This document shows positions 32,795-45,452 of a stretch of 64,000 nt of DNA, one piece after another. The stretch comes from Portunus trituberculatus (lineage: Eukaryota; Arthropoda; Malacostraca; Decapoda; Portunidae). The stretch is taken from contig NC_059304.1 of assembly GCF_017591435.1 (NCBI RefSeq), positions 25,791,826 through 25,855,825 of the forward strand, read 5' to 3'. A program made the translations under genes and the position numbers. Position 1 is the first letter of the stretch. Each line of letters opens with the position of its first letter. The notes below the pieces were generated by a model. That model did no database searches. It worked only from the letters and a program-made list of their open reading frames with translations, and was not told where the DNA came from.

Positions 32795-33240
32795 ATGCAA
32801 TTTTCACATTATGTTATCCCTTCAGGAATATATCCCTCACCATCAGCCATCACCGATTGGCGGAGCTAACCCGTACTGTGAGTGAATTGTTTTTCTGCAT
32901 TTTCACTTTGTGTCTAATACTATGGCATCCAAGAGTGATGTGGTAAGGCTTGTAAAAAGCTAATAGAAATGTTTTTATGAACCTAAATGTGTATATGAGA
33001 TAGTAACACTTTCTCGGGAGATGGTTTTACTGGGAACCTGCTAGCAACCTCATTACCCTGGTAACAGTATTTCCTTTTGTGTTCATGGATACCATTTCTT
33101 GGGTGGAAGTTGCTCTGCTCACTGTTAAGTTTCTTGGATCATAGCCCAGTGCGGTTCCCACCAGAAGCACTGTGGGTGCATGTGACGTCATTGAGTCAAG
33201 TTAACCTGTGTTAAAACAAATAAATTGCATCATTTGATCA
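32795..33240 (+). mobile_element. Tigger-like element Y, fragment
   Basis: Shares GGCGGAGCTAACCCGTACTG and the start MASKSDV (ATG 32929) with 29150-29240, then jumps to 3' sequence (GCTTGTAAAAAGCTAATAGA; GTTCATGGATACCATTTCTT) also present at 37520-37800 and 57000-58025. This is an internal deletion of the transposase body. Confidence 0.5.
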
Positions 33241-33254
33241 TATCTCCTTCACCC

Positions 33255-33348
33255 TTAAACGCAAATGCCTAATTTCACTCACACTAATTGTATCCTGATT
33301 CCATTTAGACTCACTGCAAAAATATTGAAAAAAAATAAATAAATAAAA

Positions 33349-33353
<5 letters not shown>
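33255..33353 (-). mobile_element. TTAA element family P, terminal fragment
   Basis: CCTTAAACGCAAATGCCTAA followed by TTTCACTCACACTAATTGT matches the 25376-25460 end of copy A. It runs into (AAAT)n and (TA)n. Confidence 0.55.

Positions 33354-33354
<1 letters not shown>

Positions 33355-33415
<61 letters not shown>
33355..33415. repeat. (TA)n microsatellite
   Basis: Abuts the left end of the next TA-flanked element. Confidence 0.95.
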
Positions 33416-34017
<602 letters not shown>

Positions 34018-34648
34018 TAACTACAGGTAACTCGCGTGTTTGATTTACGCGTTTTTGTTATAATGCGACCAAAAAAATATTATAATTAATTCAATTTGCG
34101 CAATCGGTTTGCTTATACAGGCAACCTCCTCTTAACGAAGGGGTTACGTTCTTAAAAAAACCTTCGTTAAGCGAAACTTCGTTAAGCGAACCGATTATAA
34201 CAAGTTTAACCCCTGACTTGAACTTCCATTGAGAGTAAACAAAGTGAGAGTGCATCATAGTACAGTGAAAGGTTTAATGAAAGTAAAGATTATGAAGTTG
34301 AACATTTAGGCAGTTCAATTTAAGTCATTATAATGTACACTAATGTATGTACATACATAACTTTATAATGTTGATGGTCTTAAATTTATGAAGGGAGGGA
34401 GAGTGAAACGGGAAAGACACTAACCGGCAACCTGTGGAATGTAACAAAAGGTGCATCATTGTATCACATACAAAACTTATGTACCACATTTCCCCAAGGC
34501 TTTCCATTTTATCCATTGTAATCACGATTTCAGGTGGTTCTTTTAGCTTGCAAGGAAGATATGGTCTCACCAGCCTTCTTAATAGAGTCTGCTGACTTGA
34601 AAATAGTAGAGACAGTAGATGGAGTCAAGATAGTGGCAAGGAATGCTA

Positions 34649-36931
34649 CAGTAAAAGTCCTTAAATCCGGAACCTTATAATCCGGAAATCCTTATAATCC
34701 AGAAAATTTGAAAGGCTGAGTTAAATATGTAAAAAGTAAGAAATAATAAAAATAAATATATAATAATAATAGCCGAAACCAAACATGTCATCACCGACAT
34801 TGAGTTTTAACACAAACTCGTAAGAGAATAATATTTGGAGGTATTATAAGTGGTGTTTTATGTTTCTGTAGGTGATGTGCGTGCGTGCGTGCGTGCATGT
34901 GTGTGTGTGTGTTGCGGAGTCCTGTTATCTGCATGGGTGGTCCAGCTGGTGTACGCTTGACGCCGGTGACGTGATTGGCTGGCGTATGATGTTGGAGGCC
35001 TTCCTTTCTTTTCGTTTCCCTTTATCAGACATCAGTAAATGTTTTATGTTATGAAATGTGTTTTGTATTATACTTAAAATTATTTTATAAAGTGTGACAT
35101 AAGTATTGTGGACTGTATACATATTATGTGGGGTATAGGAAGATAATGAGGCATCTATCAGCTCACAACCTTCTCTCTGATTGCCAGTATGGTTTCCGTA
35201 AAGGCAGATCTACTGGTGATCTTCTTACTTTCCTAACTGAATCTTGGTCATCCTCTTTTAGGGACTTCGGTGAAACCTTTGCTGTCGGCCTTGACATATC
35301 GAAAGCCTTCAATAGAGTCTGGCACAAATCTTTAATTTCTAAACTACCCTCCTACGGATTCTATCCTTCTCTCTGTACCTTCATCTCCAGTTTCCTTTCC
35401 GATCGTTCTATTGCTGCTGTAGTAGACGGTCACTGTTCTTCCCTAAAACTATCAACAGTGGTGTTCCACAGGGTTCTGTCCTATCACCCACTCTCTTTCT
35501 ATTATTCATCAATGATCTCCTAAATCTGACTCAATGCCCTATCCACTCCTATGCTGATGATACCACCTTGCATTATTCAACAGCGTTCAACAGACGCCCA
35601 ACCCAACAACAATTAAATGACTCAAGGCGAGATGCTATAGGACGCCTAACTTCTGATCTTTCACTTGTTTCTGATTGGGGCAGAGAAAACCTGGTTTTGT
35701 TCAATGCCTCAAAACTCAATTTCTACAACTATCTACTCGACATAACCTTCCAGACAACTATCCTCTCTTCTTCAATAACACTCAACTTCCCTCTCCTCTA
35801 CATTAAACACACTCGGTCTATCCTTCACTAAAAATCTAAACTGGAAATTTCACATCTCTACTCTTGCTAAATCAGCTTCCAAGAAGTTAGGTGTCCTGTG
35901 GCGTCTTCGTCCATTTTCTCTCCTCCCAGCTGCTTGCTCTGTACAGGGCCTTATCCGCCCGTGTATGGAGTATGGCTCTCATGTCTGGGGATCCACACAC
36001 AGCTTTACTAAACAAGGTGGAATCTAAAGCTTTTCGTCTTATCAACTCTTCTCCTCTAACTGACTGTCTTGATTCTTTAAGTCACCGCCGCAATGTTGCA
36101 TCTTTATCTGTCTTCTACCGCAGTTTTCATGCTGTTTGCTCTTCTGAACTTGCTAACTGCATGCCTTCCCCTCCTGCGGCCTCGCTGCACAAGACTCTCT
36201 ACTTCTTCTCATCCCTATTCTGTCCATCTTCCTAATGCAAGAGTTAACCAGTATCTTCACTCCTTCATTCCCTACACTGGTAAACTCTGGAACTCTCTAC
36301 CTGTGTCTGTATTTCCACCTGCCTATGACTTAAACTCTTTCAAAAGAGGAGTGTCAAGACACCTCTTACGTTAACTGGACCCTCCTTTTAGATTTTTTTG
36401 TTTTTTCCTCTTAACAGGGCCTGGCAACCAGCGGATTTTTTTTCCAACACTTTGTTTTCCCTTGGCCAGTGCCCTTGTAATGTAAAAAAAAAAAAAAAAA
36501 AAAAAAAAACAATCACTCAAACTTCTCAGTATATGTGGATGGTGGAATAGCCTACGTAGAATAGTGAAATCACCTTCACAAATACAAGTTGATAAGTAGG
36601 AAAAGAGCAATCATCACATATGGGCCGCCATAATGGCTGGAAAGGCCCATGCCACTCCCTGCATAGTCTGGCAAATCTCCAAGAAAAAAAAAAAACCTAC
36701 ATAAATCTTGTGGTGTGGTGAGGAAGTACACAGTGGACTGGTAGCAATCCCTGTAAGATGTTATGACAGTACTACAAAGAGATATAGCAAGTTGGTTTTA
36801 GTTTAGTGGGGTTTACATAGTACCCTCAAGATTTTAATCTTACTTTCAGCCTTACTATCTTACAATCCGGAAAATCCTAGAATCCGGAATGCCTGAACCC
36901 CCATGACTTCCGGATTTCAGGACTTTTACTG
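34649..36931. mobile_element. TA-flanked element V inside Z copy 3
   Basis: Inverted ends CAGTAAAAGTCCTTAAATCC (34649) and GGACTTTTACTG (ending 36931), with inner TCCGGA repeats. TA is duplicated: the filled site GAATGC-TA...TA-TTAGTTTTC matches the empty site GCAATGCTATTAGTTTTC at about 4542 in Z copy 1. It carries a LINE at 35139-36508. No transposase remnant recognised; the TIR type is Tc1/mariner-pogo-like. Confidence 0.8.
35139..36508 (+). mobile_element. Jockey/CR1-group LINE, 5'-truncated, poly(A) tail
   Basis: Starts in RT motif 2 (KIMRHLSAHNLLSDCQYGFR), continues LDISKAFNRVWHKSLISKL (35298-35354), a frameshift near 35460, SGVPQGSVLSPTLFL, and YADDTTLH (about 35549-35572) with an intact catalytic pair. 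The C-terminal NSLPVSVFPPAYDLNSFKR ends at a stop near 36374. The 3' UTR ends in A-rich sequence at 36484-36508. Frameshifts near 35460, 35730 and 35830 inactivate it. Confidence 0.85.
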
Positions 36932-37519
36932 TATTAGTTTTCTCGCCTCTCATGTCTGAATAATATCCAGCTTCACTTCGAGAGTAACAGACTTCCTGGT
37001 CTTCTTAGTAACACTAGGCGACATTGCAGGGCATTTTGTTGGTAAGTTGAGCAAGGGAAGACAAGCTGCTCCTGACGCTGCTATTGTTTTGAACAGGGGG
37101 AGTGAGTGGTGCGCGTGTTGTCCACGAGAGGCGCTGGTGTATTCAAAAGCCTTTCAGCTTGTGTGATACGGCAGTGCTTTCAAACTTGGAAAGAATAAAA
37201 AAGTATAAAAAAGTATAAAACTTCGTTAAAGCGAGTTTGGTGTTCGTTAAACGAGCAGATGGTAGTAAAATGAAACCTTTGTTGTAGCGAAATTTTGTAG
37301 TGTGAACCTTCGTTAAGCGGGGATTGCCTGTACGCGATTTGGCCCAACCGCATTTTCAAACTGAGCGCCAGACACAGTTTCAACCTGCGCGTCAGAGAGT
37401 TCCGCAGCTGGCCGATAGGTGAGAGCTCCGTGGCCAGATCCAAGAAGCAGGTTGTTGTCTATGTTGGTACTGACAACCTCCATAGCAACCTCCTGATCAC
37501 ATACCAACCTTCGTAAGAT

Positions 37520-37800
37520 AACATCCACAAAGATTCGTTGCTGTTGGCGGGTGGAGGTTGGTAGCCTGCCCAAAAATGCTCATTGGCTGCCAGGAGCAGG
37601 ATCCAAGAAACTTTAACGTCATAGCAACCTCCTGCCATGAAATGGCATCCATGAACACTTGGAGGGACAGTAACGAGCTTGCTATCAGGTTGCTGGGAAC
37701 ACCACCTCTCGAGGTGGTGTTACTGTCATATATATGCATTTATGTTCACAAAACAACATTTCTATTAGCTTTTTACAAACCTTGTCCCCTGAATTCTAAA
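37520..37800 (-). mobile_element. Tigger-like element Y, fragment
   Basis: AACACCACCTCTCGAGGTGG and GTTCACAAAACAACATTTCT are shared with 57279-58025; AACACTTGGAGGGACAGTAA with 57230-57250. Confidence 0.5.
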
Positions 37801-38089
37801 TTTTATATCACTCTAAAGAATATAGCACATGGTATTTAAGCACAAAGTATGCAGATTAAAAAAGAAACATGACCTTCCACAAACATACCAGAATCAGTGA
37901 CTGTACTGGTGGAGCGACGGTGCTCTCTCCCTTATGTGTCGCTTCCTATCTCATACACACACAATAGCCAACCACTGCATGGCTGGACATGTGGATTTCA
38001 CATTTCTGTTCAAGGTTTTTTATATTCTTTTTGCAAGATAGACGGATGGCTACTGGCATTAAGCTTAACCTCTTCACTCTGGCCAATAG

Positions 38090-38094
<5 letters not shown>

Positions 38095-38176
<82 letters not shown>
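38095..38176. repeat. (CT)n microsatellite
   Basis: 41 CT units; the homologous position in the other W copy has only a short imperfect GA tract. Confidence 0.95.
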
Positions 38177-38178
<2 letters not shown>

Positions 38179-38535
38179 CTATATGGAATTAATGATGAAA
38201 AATGATTTTCATAATAGGTACGTACATTAAGAAATAAACCTACACAAATTTTAGAGAAAAAATTAGAGTTTGCCTTGTCTTGGCCATTTTCTGATGACAA
38301 ATGAGCAAAAACTTTCATTTTTGTGGTAAACTAAACTATTGGTACCATAAAGAAAGCAAATAGATAAAATAGAATTACTTCCAGCTGGGCACATCGGTAA
38401 TTATTCTGGTATAAGTGAATGATACACCTTTGTAATACTGATGAGTGGTGTACACCATCATACCATGTAAGACCTACATTCTGAAAGATCTTACACAGTA
38501 TCTGAGAAAAAACACACCATCTCATCGGATGTGTG

Positions 38536-38676
38536 AGCTTTAAAAGAAGATTAGATAAGTTCATGGATGGGGATGATAGATGGAATTAGGTAGTTTTAAA
38601 CACACAGGGACTGCCACGTGTAGGCCTGGCGACCTCTTGCAGCTTCCTTCTTTTCTTATGTTCTTATGTTCTTTTG
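38536..38676 (+). mobile_element. CR1-type LINE 3' end (about 140 bp)
   Basis: Encodes FKRRLDKFMDGDDRWN then stop, a typical CR1-group C-terminus. It ends in 8-bp repeats (TTATGTTC twice), like the short tandem 3' repeats of CR1 elements. It is absent from the homologous W copy at about 19060, which defines the insertion site. Confidence 0.75.
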
Positions 38677-38743
38677 TCACGAGCATTCCAATGATGTAAA
38701 ATACATGTCATCATGTTGAAGGAGTTAAGGATTATATAATATA

Positions 38744-39801
38744 CAGGCAACCCCCGTTTAACAAAGGTTCACACAATGAAATTTCGCTATAACGAAGGTT
38801 TCATTCTAATACCATCTGCTCGTTTAACGAACACCAAACTCGCTTTAACGAAGTTTTATCCAGGTAATTTTTTTCCAAATTTGAAAGCCCCACTGTATCA
38901 TGCAAGCTAACAGGCTTTTGAATACATCAGGAGCTGCTGGTACTAAGGCCTGCCTCAGGAGAAATCCTGAGACACCTATAGAATAAAGATCAAGATCAAG
39001 CCTCTCGTGGACAACACAGGCTCTGCCGATACAAAGGCCTGACTCAGAAGAAATTCTGTCACCTGTAGCATCAAGATCAAGATCACACGCACCACTCACT
39101 GCCCAGTCAAAACATAACAGCATCACCAGCAGCTCATCTTCCTTAGTTCAACTTACCACCAAAACCCCCTGCAATGTGGCCTAATGTTCCTAAGAAGACC
39201 AGGAAGTGTCTTACTCTCGAAGTGAAGCTGGGTATTATTCACAGACAAGAGAGAGGCCAGAAAACTAATAACATTGCTTCCCACCATGGCTTGACTCCAT
39301 CTACTGTCTACTATTTTCAAGTCAAGATACTCTATTAAGAAGGCTAGTGAGACCTCATCTTCCTTCCAAGCTAAAAGAACCACCAGAACTTTTGACTCTA
39401 CAATGGATAAAATGGAAAGCCTTGTGGAAATGTGGTACATAAGTTTTGTATGCAGTACCATGATGCGCACTTTGTTTACATTCCACAGGTTGCCGGTTAG
39501 TGTATTTCCCGTTTCACTCTCTCTCCCTTTATAAAGTGAAGATCATCAACATTATAAAGTTACGTACATACATACATTAGTGTACATTATAATGTCTTAA
39601 ATTAAACTACCTAAATGTTTAACTTCATAATTTTTACTTTCATTAAACCTTTTACTGTACTATGATGCACTCTCACTTTGCTTACTCTCAATGGAAGTTC
39701 AAATTAAGGGTTAAACTTGTTATAATCGGTTCGCTTAACGAAGTTTCGCTAAACGAAGTGTTTTTAGGAACGTAACCCCTTCGTTAAACGGGGGCTGCCT
39801 G
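38744..39801 (+). mobile_element. Tigger/pogo-like element Z, copy 4 (1058 bp)
   Basis: Termini CAGGCAACCCCCGTTTAACA (38744) and CGTTAAACGGGGGCTGCCTG (ending 39801), flanked by TA. The transposase N-terminal remnant (CENP-B-type HTH; LTLEVKLGIIHRQERGQKTN) is at about 39195-39310. Very similar to copy 2, with about 90 bp more near the right end (39590-39700) shared with copies 1 and 3. Confidence 0.85.
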
Positions 39802-39938
39802 TATAAGTAAAAGGAAAAAAAAAAAGGCCCATCACATTATATTGAATGCTATTGATAATATCAAGCAGAAATAGGAGGTGCTGCAGTTCCACTGTGTCTA
39901 TACACAAGCTGCCACTGCTGGTATGTGAGAGTGTGTGT

Positions 39939-41040
39939 GTATTTACTTAGTTGTATTGTACAGGATTCGAGCGGGACTCATAGTGTCCTGTCTCCTTGTC
40001 TCCATTTATCCAGTTTTTCCTTAAAGTTATGCACATTATGTGCTGTAACAACTTCATTATTCAGTGCATTCCATTTTTTCACCATTCTGTGTGGAGAACT
40101 GTATTTTCCAATATCTTTCACACACTTTCTCATTCTGATCCTCTTTAAATGTCCTCTTGTTCTTCCATCTTCTTCTGTCACCAGCACTAGGTCTTCCTTG
40201 TCTATCTTTTCAATGCCATTGACTATCTTGTACATTGTTATTAGGTCCCCTCGTTCTCTTCTGTTTTGTAAGGTTGTTAGTCCCATTTCCTTCAGTTGTT
40301 CTTCATATGGGGAAGGAATATCACACTATCATGAATATAAACTTGTCAGTAAACCCACAGTTGTAGACTTGAAGTATTTATTCTGGACGTTTCGAAGGCC
40401 ACTGCCTTCATCTTCAGCAGTACAAGGTAGAATGAAAAATACAAGCGAACTGAACCAAGAGAGCTCACAGGTGGGGTTGGCCAATCACACTGTGCCACGT
40501 TACTCTCATCCTCTGTCCTTCCCCCTTCTCTTGGTTCAGTTCGCTTGTATTTTTCATTCTACCTTATACTGCTGAAGATGAAGGCAGTGACCTTCGAAGT
40601 GTCCAGAATAAATACTTCAAGTCTACAACTGTGGGTTTACTGACATGTTCTTCATATGTTAGGTCCTTTAGTTCAAGCACCATATTTGTAGCAATCTTCT
40701 GTATCCTTTCTAATCTTATATCTTTTTTAGAGCTCGGAGACCACACCACAGCTGCATATTCCAGCTTTGGACATATCATGCGTGTGATGATTTTTTTCAT
40801 CATATCTTTGTCCATGCATTGAAATGCCACTCTTATATTAGTCAACATTTTATATAATAATCCAAATATCTTGCTTATGTATTTTTCGGGGCTCAGATTT
40901 TCCTGTATAATCACTCTTAGATCTTTTTCCTCTTTAGTCTTCATTATTTGTTCGTCTCCCATCAGATAGTTCCATACCGGTCTCCTTTTGCTCTTTCCTA
41001 GCTCCATTATGTGACATTTCTTGGCATTAAACTCCAATTT
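39939..41040 (-). mobile_element. (AC)-tailed LINE (subfamily B3), minus copy
   Basis: Minus-strand C-terminal RT region: MEFNAKKCHIMELGKSKRRP (about 41035), EEKDLRVIIQENLSPEKYIS, CPKLEYAAVVWSPSSKKDIR, then after an insert at 40310-40645 LTTLQNRRERGDLITMYKIV to GDRTL and stop. The 3' motif GTACAATACAACTAAGTAAAT abuts (AC)n. Lacks the catalytic part of the RT. Confidence 0.8.
40310..40645. mobile_element. 336-bp inverted-repeat insertion, Penelope-like features
   Basis: TGTTCTTCATATG is duplicated at 40297-40309 and 40646-40658, a 13-bp target duplication in the LINE. Arms of about 118 bp (40345-40463 and 40527-40644) are near-perfect reverse complements around a 63-bp spacer. Each arm contains CTGAAGATGAAGGCAGTG followed by GAAACGTCC or a variant. 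This resembles the CUGANGA-stem-GAAA core of hammerhead motifs found in Penelope-like repeats. No coding part. Could equally be a foldback MITE. Confidence 0.55.
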
Positions 41041-41060
41041 TCACTTCTTACTTCACTCAT

Positions 41061-41668
41061 AGAGTGATCATACAGGAAAATTTGAACCCTGAAAAACACA
41101 TATAAAATGTTGACTAATATAAGAATGGCATTTCATTACATGGATAAAGATATGATGAAAAAAATCATCACAAGCATGATACGCCCAAGGCTGGAATATG
41201 CAGCAGTGGTATGGTGTCTAAGCTCTAAAAAGGATAGAAGAAAATTGTAAAAGATACAGATGATTGCTACAAAGATGGTGCCAGAATTAAAGGACCTCAC
41301 ATATGAAGAATGACTGAAAGAAATGGGACTGCCAACCTTACAAAATAGAAGAGAATGTGGGGACCTAATAACAATGTATAAGTTAGTAAATGATATTGAA
41401 TAGATAGACAAAGAAGACCTGGTGCTGTTGACAGAAGAAGATGGAAGGACAAGAGGACATAAAAAGATCAGGATGAGGCAGTGTGTGAAGGATATTGGAA
41501 AATACAGTTTTCCACACACAACGGTGGAAAAATGGAATGCATTGGATAATGAAGTTGTTGCAGCACATAAAGTGCATAACTTTAAGGAAAAATTAGATAA
41601 AGGGAAATGTGGAAACAGGACACTGTGAGCCCCGCTCGAACCCTGTACAATACAACTAGGTAAATATA
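41061..41668 (+). mobile_element. (AC)-tailed LINE (subfamily B3), plus copy
   Basis: Inverted partner of the previous LINE, about 20 bp away. NIRMAFHYMDKDMMKK (about 41120), IRPRLEYAAVVW with damage near 41225-41250, and RQCVKDIGKYSFPHTTVEKW to GNRTL stop at 41626-41628. Ends AACTAGGTAAATATACAC. Confidence 0.8.
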
Positions 41669-41698
41669 CACACATACACACACACATACACATATATA

Positions 41699-41940
41699 TA
41701 CCTGGGGCTGGTGACAGAAGAAGATAAAAGGACAAGAGGACATGTAAAGATCAGGATGAGGCAGTGTGTGAAGGATATTGGAAAATACAGTTTTCCACAC
41801 AACGGTGGAGAAGTGGAATGCATTGAATAATGAAGTTGTTACAAGACATAATGTGCATAACTTTAAGGAAAAATTGGATAAATGGAGTCATGGAGACAAG
41901 ACACTATGAGCCTCGCTTGAACCCTGTTCAATACAAGGTA

Positions 41941-41943
<3 letters not shown>
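41699..41943 (+). mobile_element. (AC)-tailed LINE (subfamily B3), short 3' fragment
   Basis: LVTEEDKRTRGHVKIRMRQC region to the 3' end; starts just after the ACACATACACATATATATA tail of the previous LINE and is followed by (AC)n at 41943-41973. Confidence 0.75.
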
Positions 41944-41973
<30 letters not shown>

Positions 41974-41975
<2 letters not shown>

Positions 41976-43544
41976 AAGCTTGAAATAAAAAAGTTGATGA
42001 CGGAACTAGATGAGGAAAAGACAATGGGACCGGATGAAGTCTCAGGCAGAATACTGAAAGAATGTAGGGAAGAAATAGCAAGTCCAATATACAACATCAT
42101 AAAATGCTCAATAGAAAATGGAACAGTGCCAGTGGAGTGGAAAAGAGCTGAGGTGGTTCCCATATATAAGAGCGGAAGGAAGGAAGAACCTTTAAATTAC
42201 AGACCGGTATCACTAACTAGTGTAATATGCAAGATGTGTGAAAAAGTAATAAAGAAGCAATGGATTGAGTTTCTTGAAGACAACAAAATATTATCAAATA
42301 GCCAATTTGGTTTTAGAAAAGGTCGGTCATGCGTGACAAATTTATTGAGTTTCTAGTCTAGAATAGTTGATAAAGTACAAGAGAGAGAGGGCTGGGTTGA
42401 CTGTATTTATTTGGATTTAAAACAGCCGTTTGATAAAGTCCTACATGAAAGATTACTATGGAAGTTAGAGAAGGGTGGCTTAAAAGGAAGCACATTGAGA
42501 TGGATGAAGAATTACTTAAGGGGGAGAGAAATAAGGACGATAGTTAAAGATATGAAGTCCAAGTGGAGAACAGTAGACAGCAGAGTGCCACAGGGGTCAG
42601 TATTGGCGCCAATACTTTTTCTCGTATATATAAATGACATGCCAGAGGGAGTGAACAGCTACATAAATCTGTTTGCGGACGATACGAAACTGTGCAGAGT
42701 CATTAAACAAAAAGAGGATTGTGAAATACTACAGGAAGACTTAAACAAGATCTGGAAATGGAGCAAAAAATGGGAGATGAAATTCAATGTGGACAAAAGC
42801 CATGTCATGGAAATGGGAAAAGTGAAAGACGACCAGTGGGAATCTATAAGATGGGAGATGGAGTAGAACTAGAAAAAGTAAAAAAGGAAAAGGACTTGGG
42901 AGTGACAATGGAAGAAAATAATCAACCGGTAAGCCATATTGATAGAATTTTCAGAGAGACGATAATTTGCTAAGGAATATTGGAGTAGCATTTCACTATA
43001 TGGACAAGGAAATGATGAAGAAATTGATAAGTACTAAAATAAGACCTAGATTGGAATATGCAGGAGTTGTGTGGACTCCCCATAAAAAGAAACACATCAG
43101 AAAATTAGAGAGACTACAAAAAATGGCTACAAGAATGGTTCCAGAATTTAAAGGGATGACATATGAGGAGAGACTAAAGGCTATGGATCTACCAACCTTG
43201 GAGCAGAGAAGAGAGAGAGAGGATCTGATACAAGTTTATAAATTGATTAACAGAATGGATCAAGTGGATAATGAGAAACTGATCCTGAGAGATGAATATG
43301 ACTTTAGAAGCACAAGATCGCATAGTAAGAAACTAAGGAAGGGACGATGTCTGAGAGATGTTAAAAAATTTAGTTTCCCGCAAAGATGTGTTGAGACTTG
43401 GAACAGTTTGAGTGAGGAAGTGGTGTCAGCAAAGAGTGTACATAGTTTTAAAGAAATATTGGATAAGTGTAGATATGGAGACGGGACCACACAAGCATAA
43501 AGCCCAGGCCCTGTAAAACTACAACTAGGTAAATACAACTAGGT

Positions 43545-43546
<2 letters not shown>
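41974..43546 (+). mobile_element. (AC)-tailed LINE (subfamily B1), RT portion
   Basis: Begins mid-element (TKLEIKKLMTELDEEKTMGP) directly after (AC)n. RT motifs: VPVEWKRAEVVPIYK, NYRPVSLTSVICKMCE, FGFRKGRSCVTNLLSF, a stop at 42354, DLKQPFDKV, SRVPQGSVLAP (42580-42612), and LFADDTKLC (42668-42694) with an intact catalytic pair. Frameshifts near 42820 and 42960. C-terminus ends GDGTTQA stop at 43498-43500. The 3' end has two copies of CAACTAGGTAAA. Confidence 0.85.

Positions 43547-43592
<46 letters not shown>
43547..43592. repeat. (AC)n tail
   Basis: AC units following the LINE 3' motif. Confidence 0.95.
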
Positions 43593-44678
<1,086 letters not shown>

Positions 44679-45296
44679 CAGAGCTGGGCACTTCCATAAT
44701 CTCTGCCAGCAAAGTCTACAATTATGGAGTATAATTTGTCTTTAAAATAATATTTTTGACAAATTGCCTAAAAAATTTGGTGATTTTACATTGCAACAGA
44801 GCTTCCATGAATACAAATCTACTAGTAATATAATTTTATTATGTGTATAGTAGATTTACTTCATGATATATTTTGAATACACATATTACTACAAATCTGA
44901 TTTTATACATCCTATTCAGTACTACAAAGAATTTACAAACTAATGTATGTCAAAATGAAGCATAAATATAGTAATCTAAGTAGATGAAGACCTAGAAATT
45001 ATTTTTAACTTTCTTTTTTTCATTCATTTTTCATTCCTTGATTATGTAAAAATGTCTTCACTCTGAATTATTTTCTGATAGCATACAATAATAAATTTCT
45101 ATGACATGTTACTGAAAGTAGATTACTTTTCGGGTTCTAACTCAAATATACTTAAAAGTGCAACCCTTGTAACCTCACTCACTTAGCCCATTATTTCATT
45201 GCAGAAAACATTTTTAGAAATTAATTTACTGTTCCAGAAATTTCATCAAGTTTTTAGATGTGCATTTGCCTTTTTTATTTGCTGTGCCGAGCTCTG
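44679..45296. mobile_element. 618-bp hAT-like MITE
   Basis: Ends CAGAGCTGGGCAC (44679-44691) and GTGCCGAGCTCTG (45284-45296) are inverted repeats with one mismatch, of the CAGnGnTGGGCA type found in hAT elements. Flanking 8-mers ATGTCAAA and GTGTTTGA match poorly, so the target duplication is not confirmed. No ORF. Confidence 0.6.
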
Positions 45297-45390
45297 GTGT
45301 TTGAGTTGCTATACTAATTTTTGTGATTTTTTTTCTTCCTAATGGTTTTATTTTATGTAGTACCATATCAATGAATATTATTTATAATGA

Positions 45391-45393
<3 letters not shown>

Positions 45394-45450
<57 letters not shown>
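45394..45450. repeat. (AC)n microsatellite
   Basis: About 28 AC units immediately upstream of a tRNA-derived SINE. Confidence 0.95.

Positions 45451-45452
<2 letters not shown>

Larger units (their letters stand above)
34118..37330 (-). mobile_element. Tigger/pogo-like element Z, copy 3, interrupted
   Basis: Termini CAGGCAACCTCCTCTTAACG (34118) and CGTTAAGCGGGGATTGCCTG (ending 37330), flanked by TA on both sides. The minus strand retains TMDKMESLGEMW (about 34535-34500) from the transposase. The element is interrupted at TA 34647 by element V. Confidence 0.8.
34023..37510. mobile_element. Tigger-like element U, copy 2, outermost layer of a nest
   Basis: Begins TACAGGTAACTCGCGTGTTT at 34022. 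It breaks at TA 34116-34117 for element Z copy 3 and resumes at 37331 (TACGCGATTTGGCCCAACCG). The right boundary is unclear, as Y-type sequence begins near 37520. Confidence 0.45.
38069..38724. mobile_element. TTAA-flanked element W, copy 2
   Basis: TTAA at 38065-38068 and 38725-38728. Termini are CCTCTTCACT and GTTGAAGGAG. It includes a (CT)n array at 38095-38176 and a CR1 3' end at 38536-38676. The remainder aligns in reverse complement with 19006-19490. Confidence 0.65.

Noticed and set aside
40345..40644. Confirmed hammerhead ribozymes
   Set aside because: The CTGANGA and GAAA cores are present but an extra base precedes stem II and I could not find a convincing stem III with the cleavage triplet, so it is listed only as a possibility.
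39939..41668. Twin-priming inversion of a single LINE insertion
   Set aside because: Both halves keep a complete 3' end with the terminal motif, whereas twin priming leaves only one.
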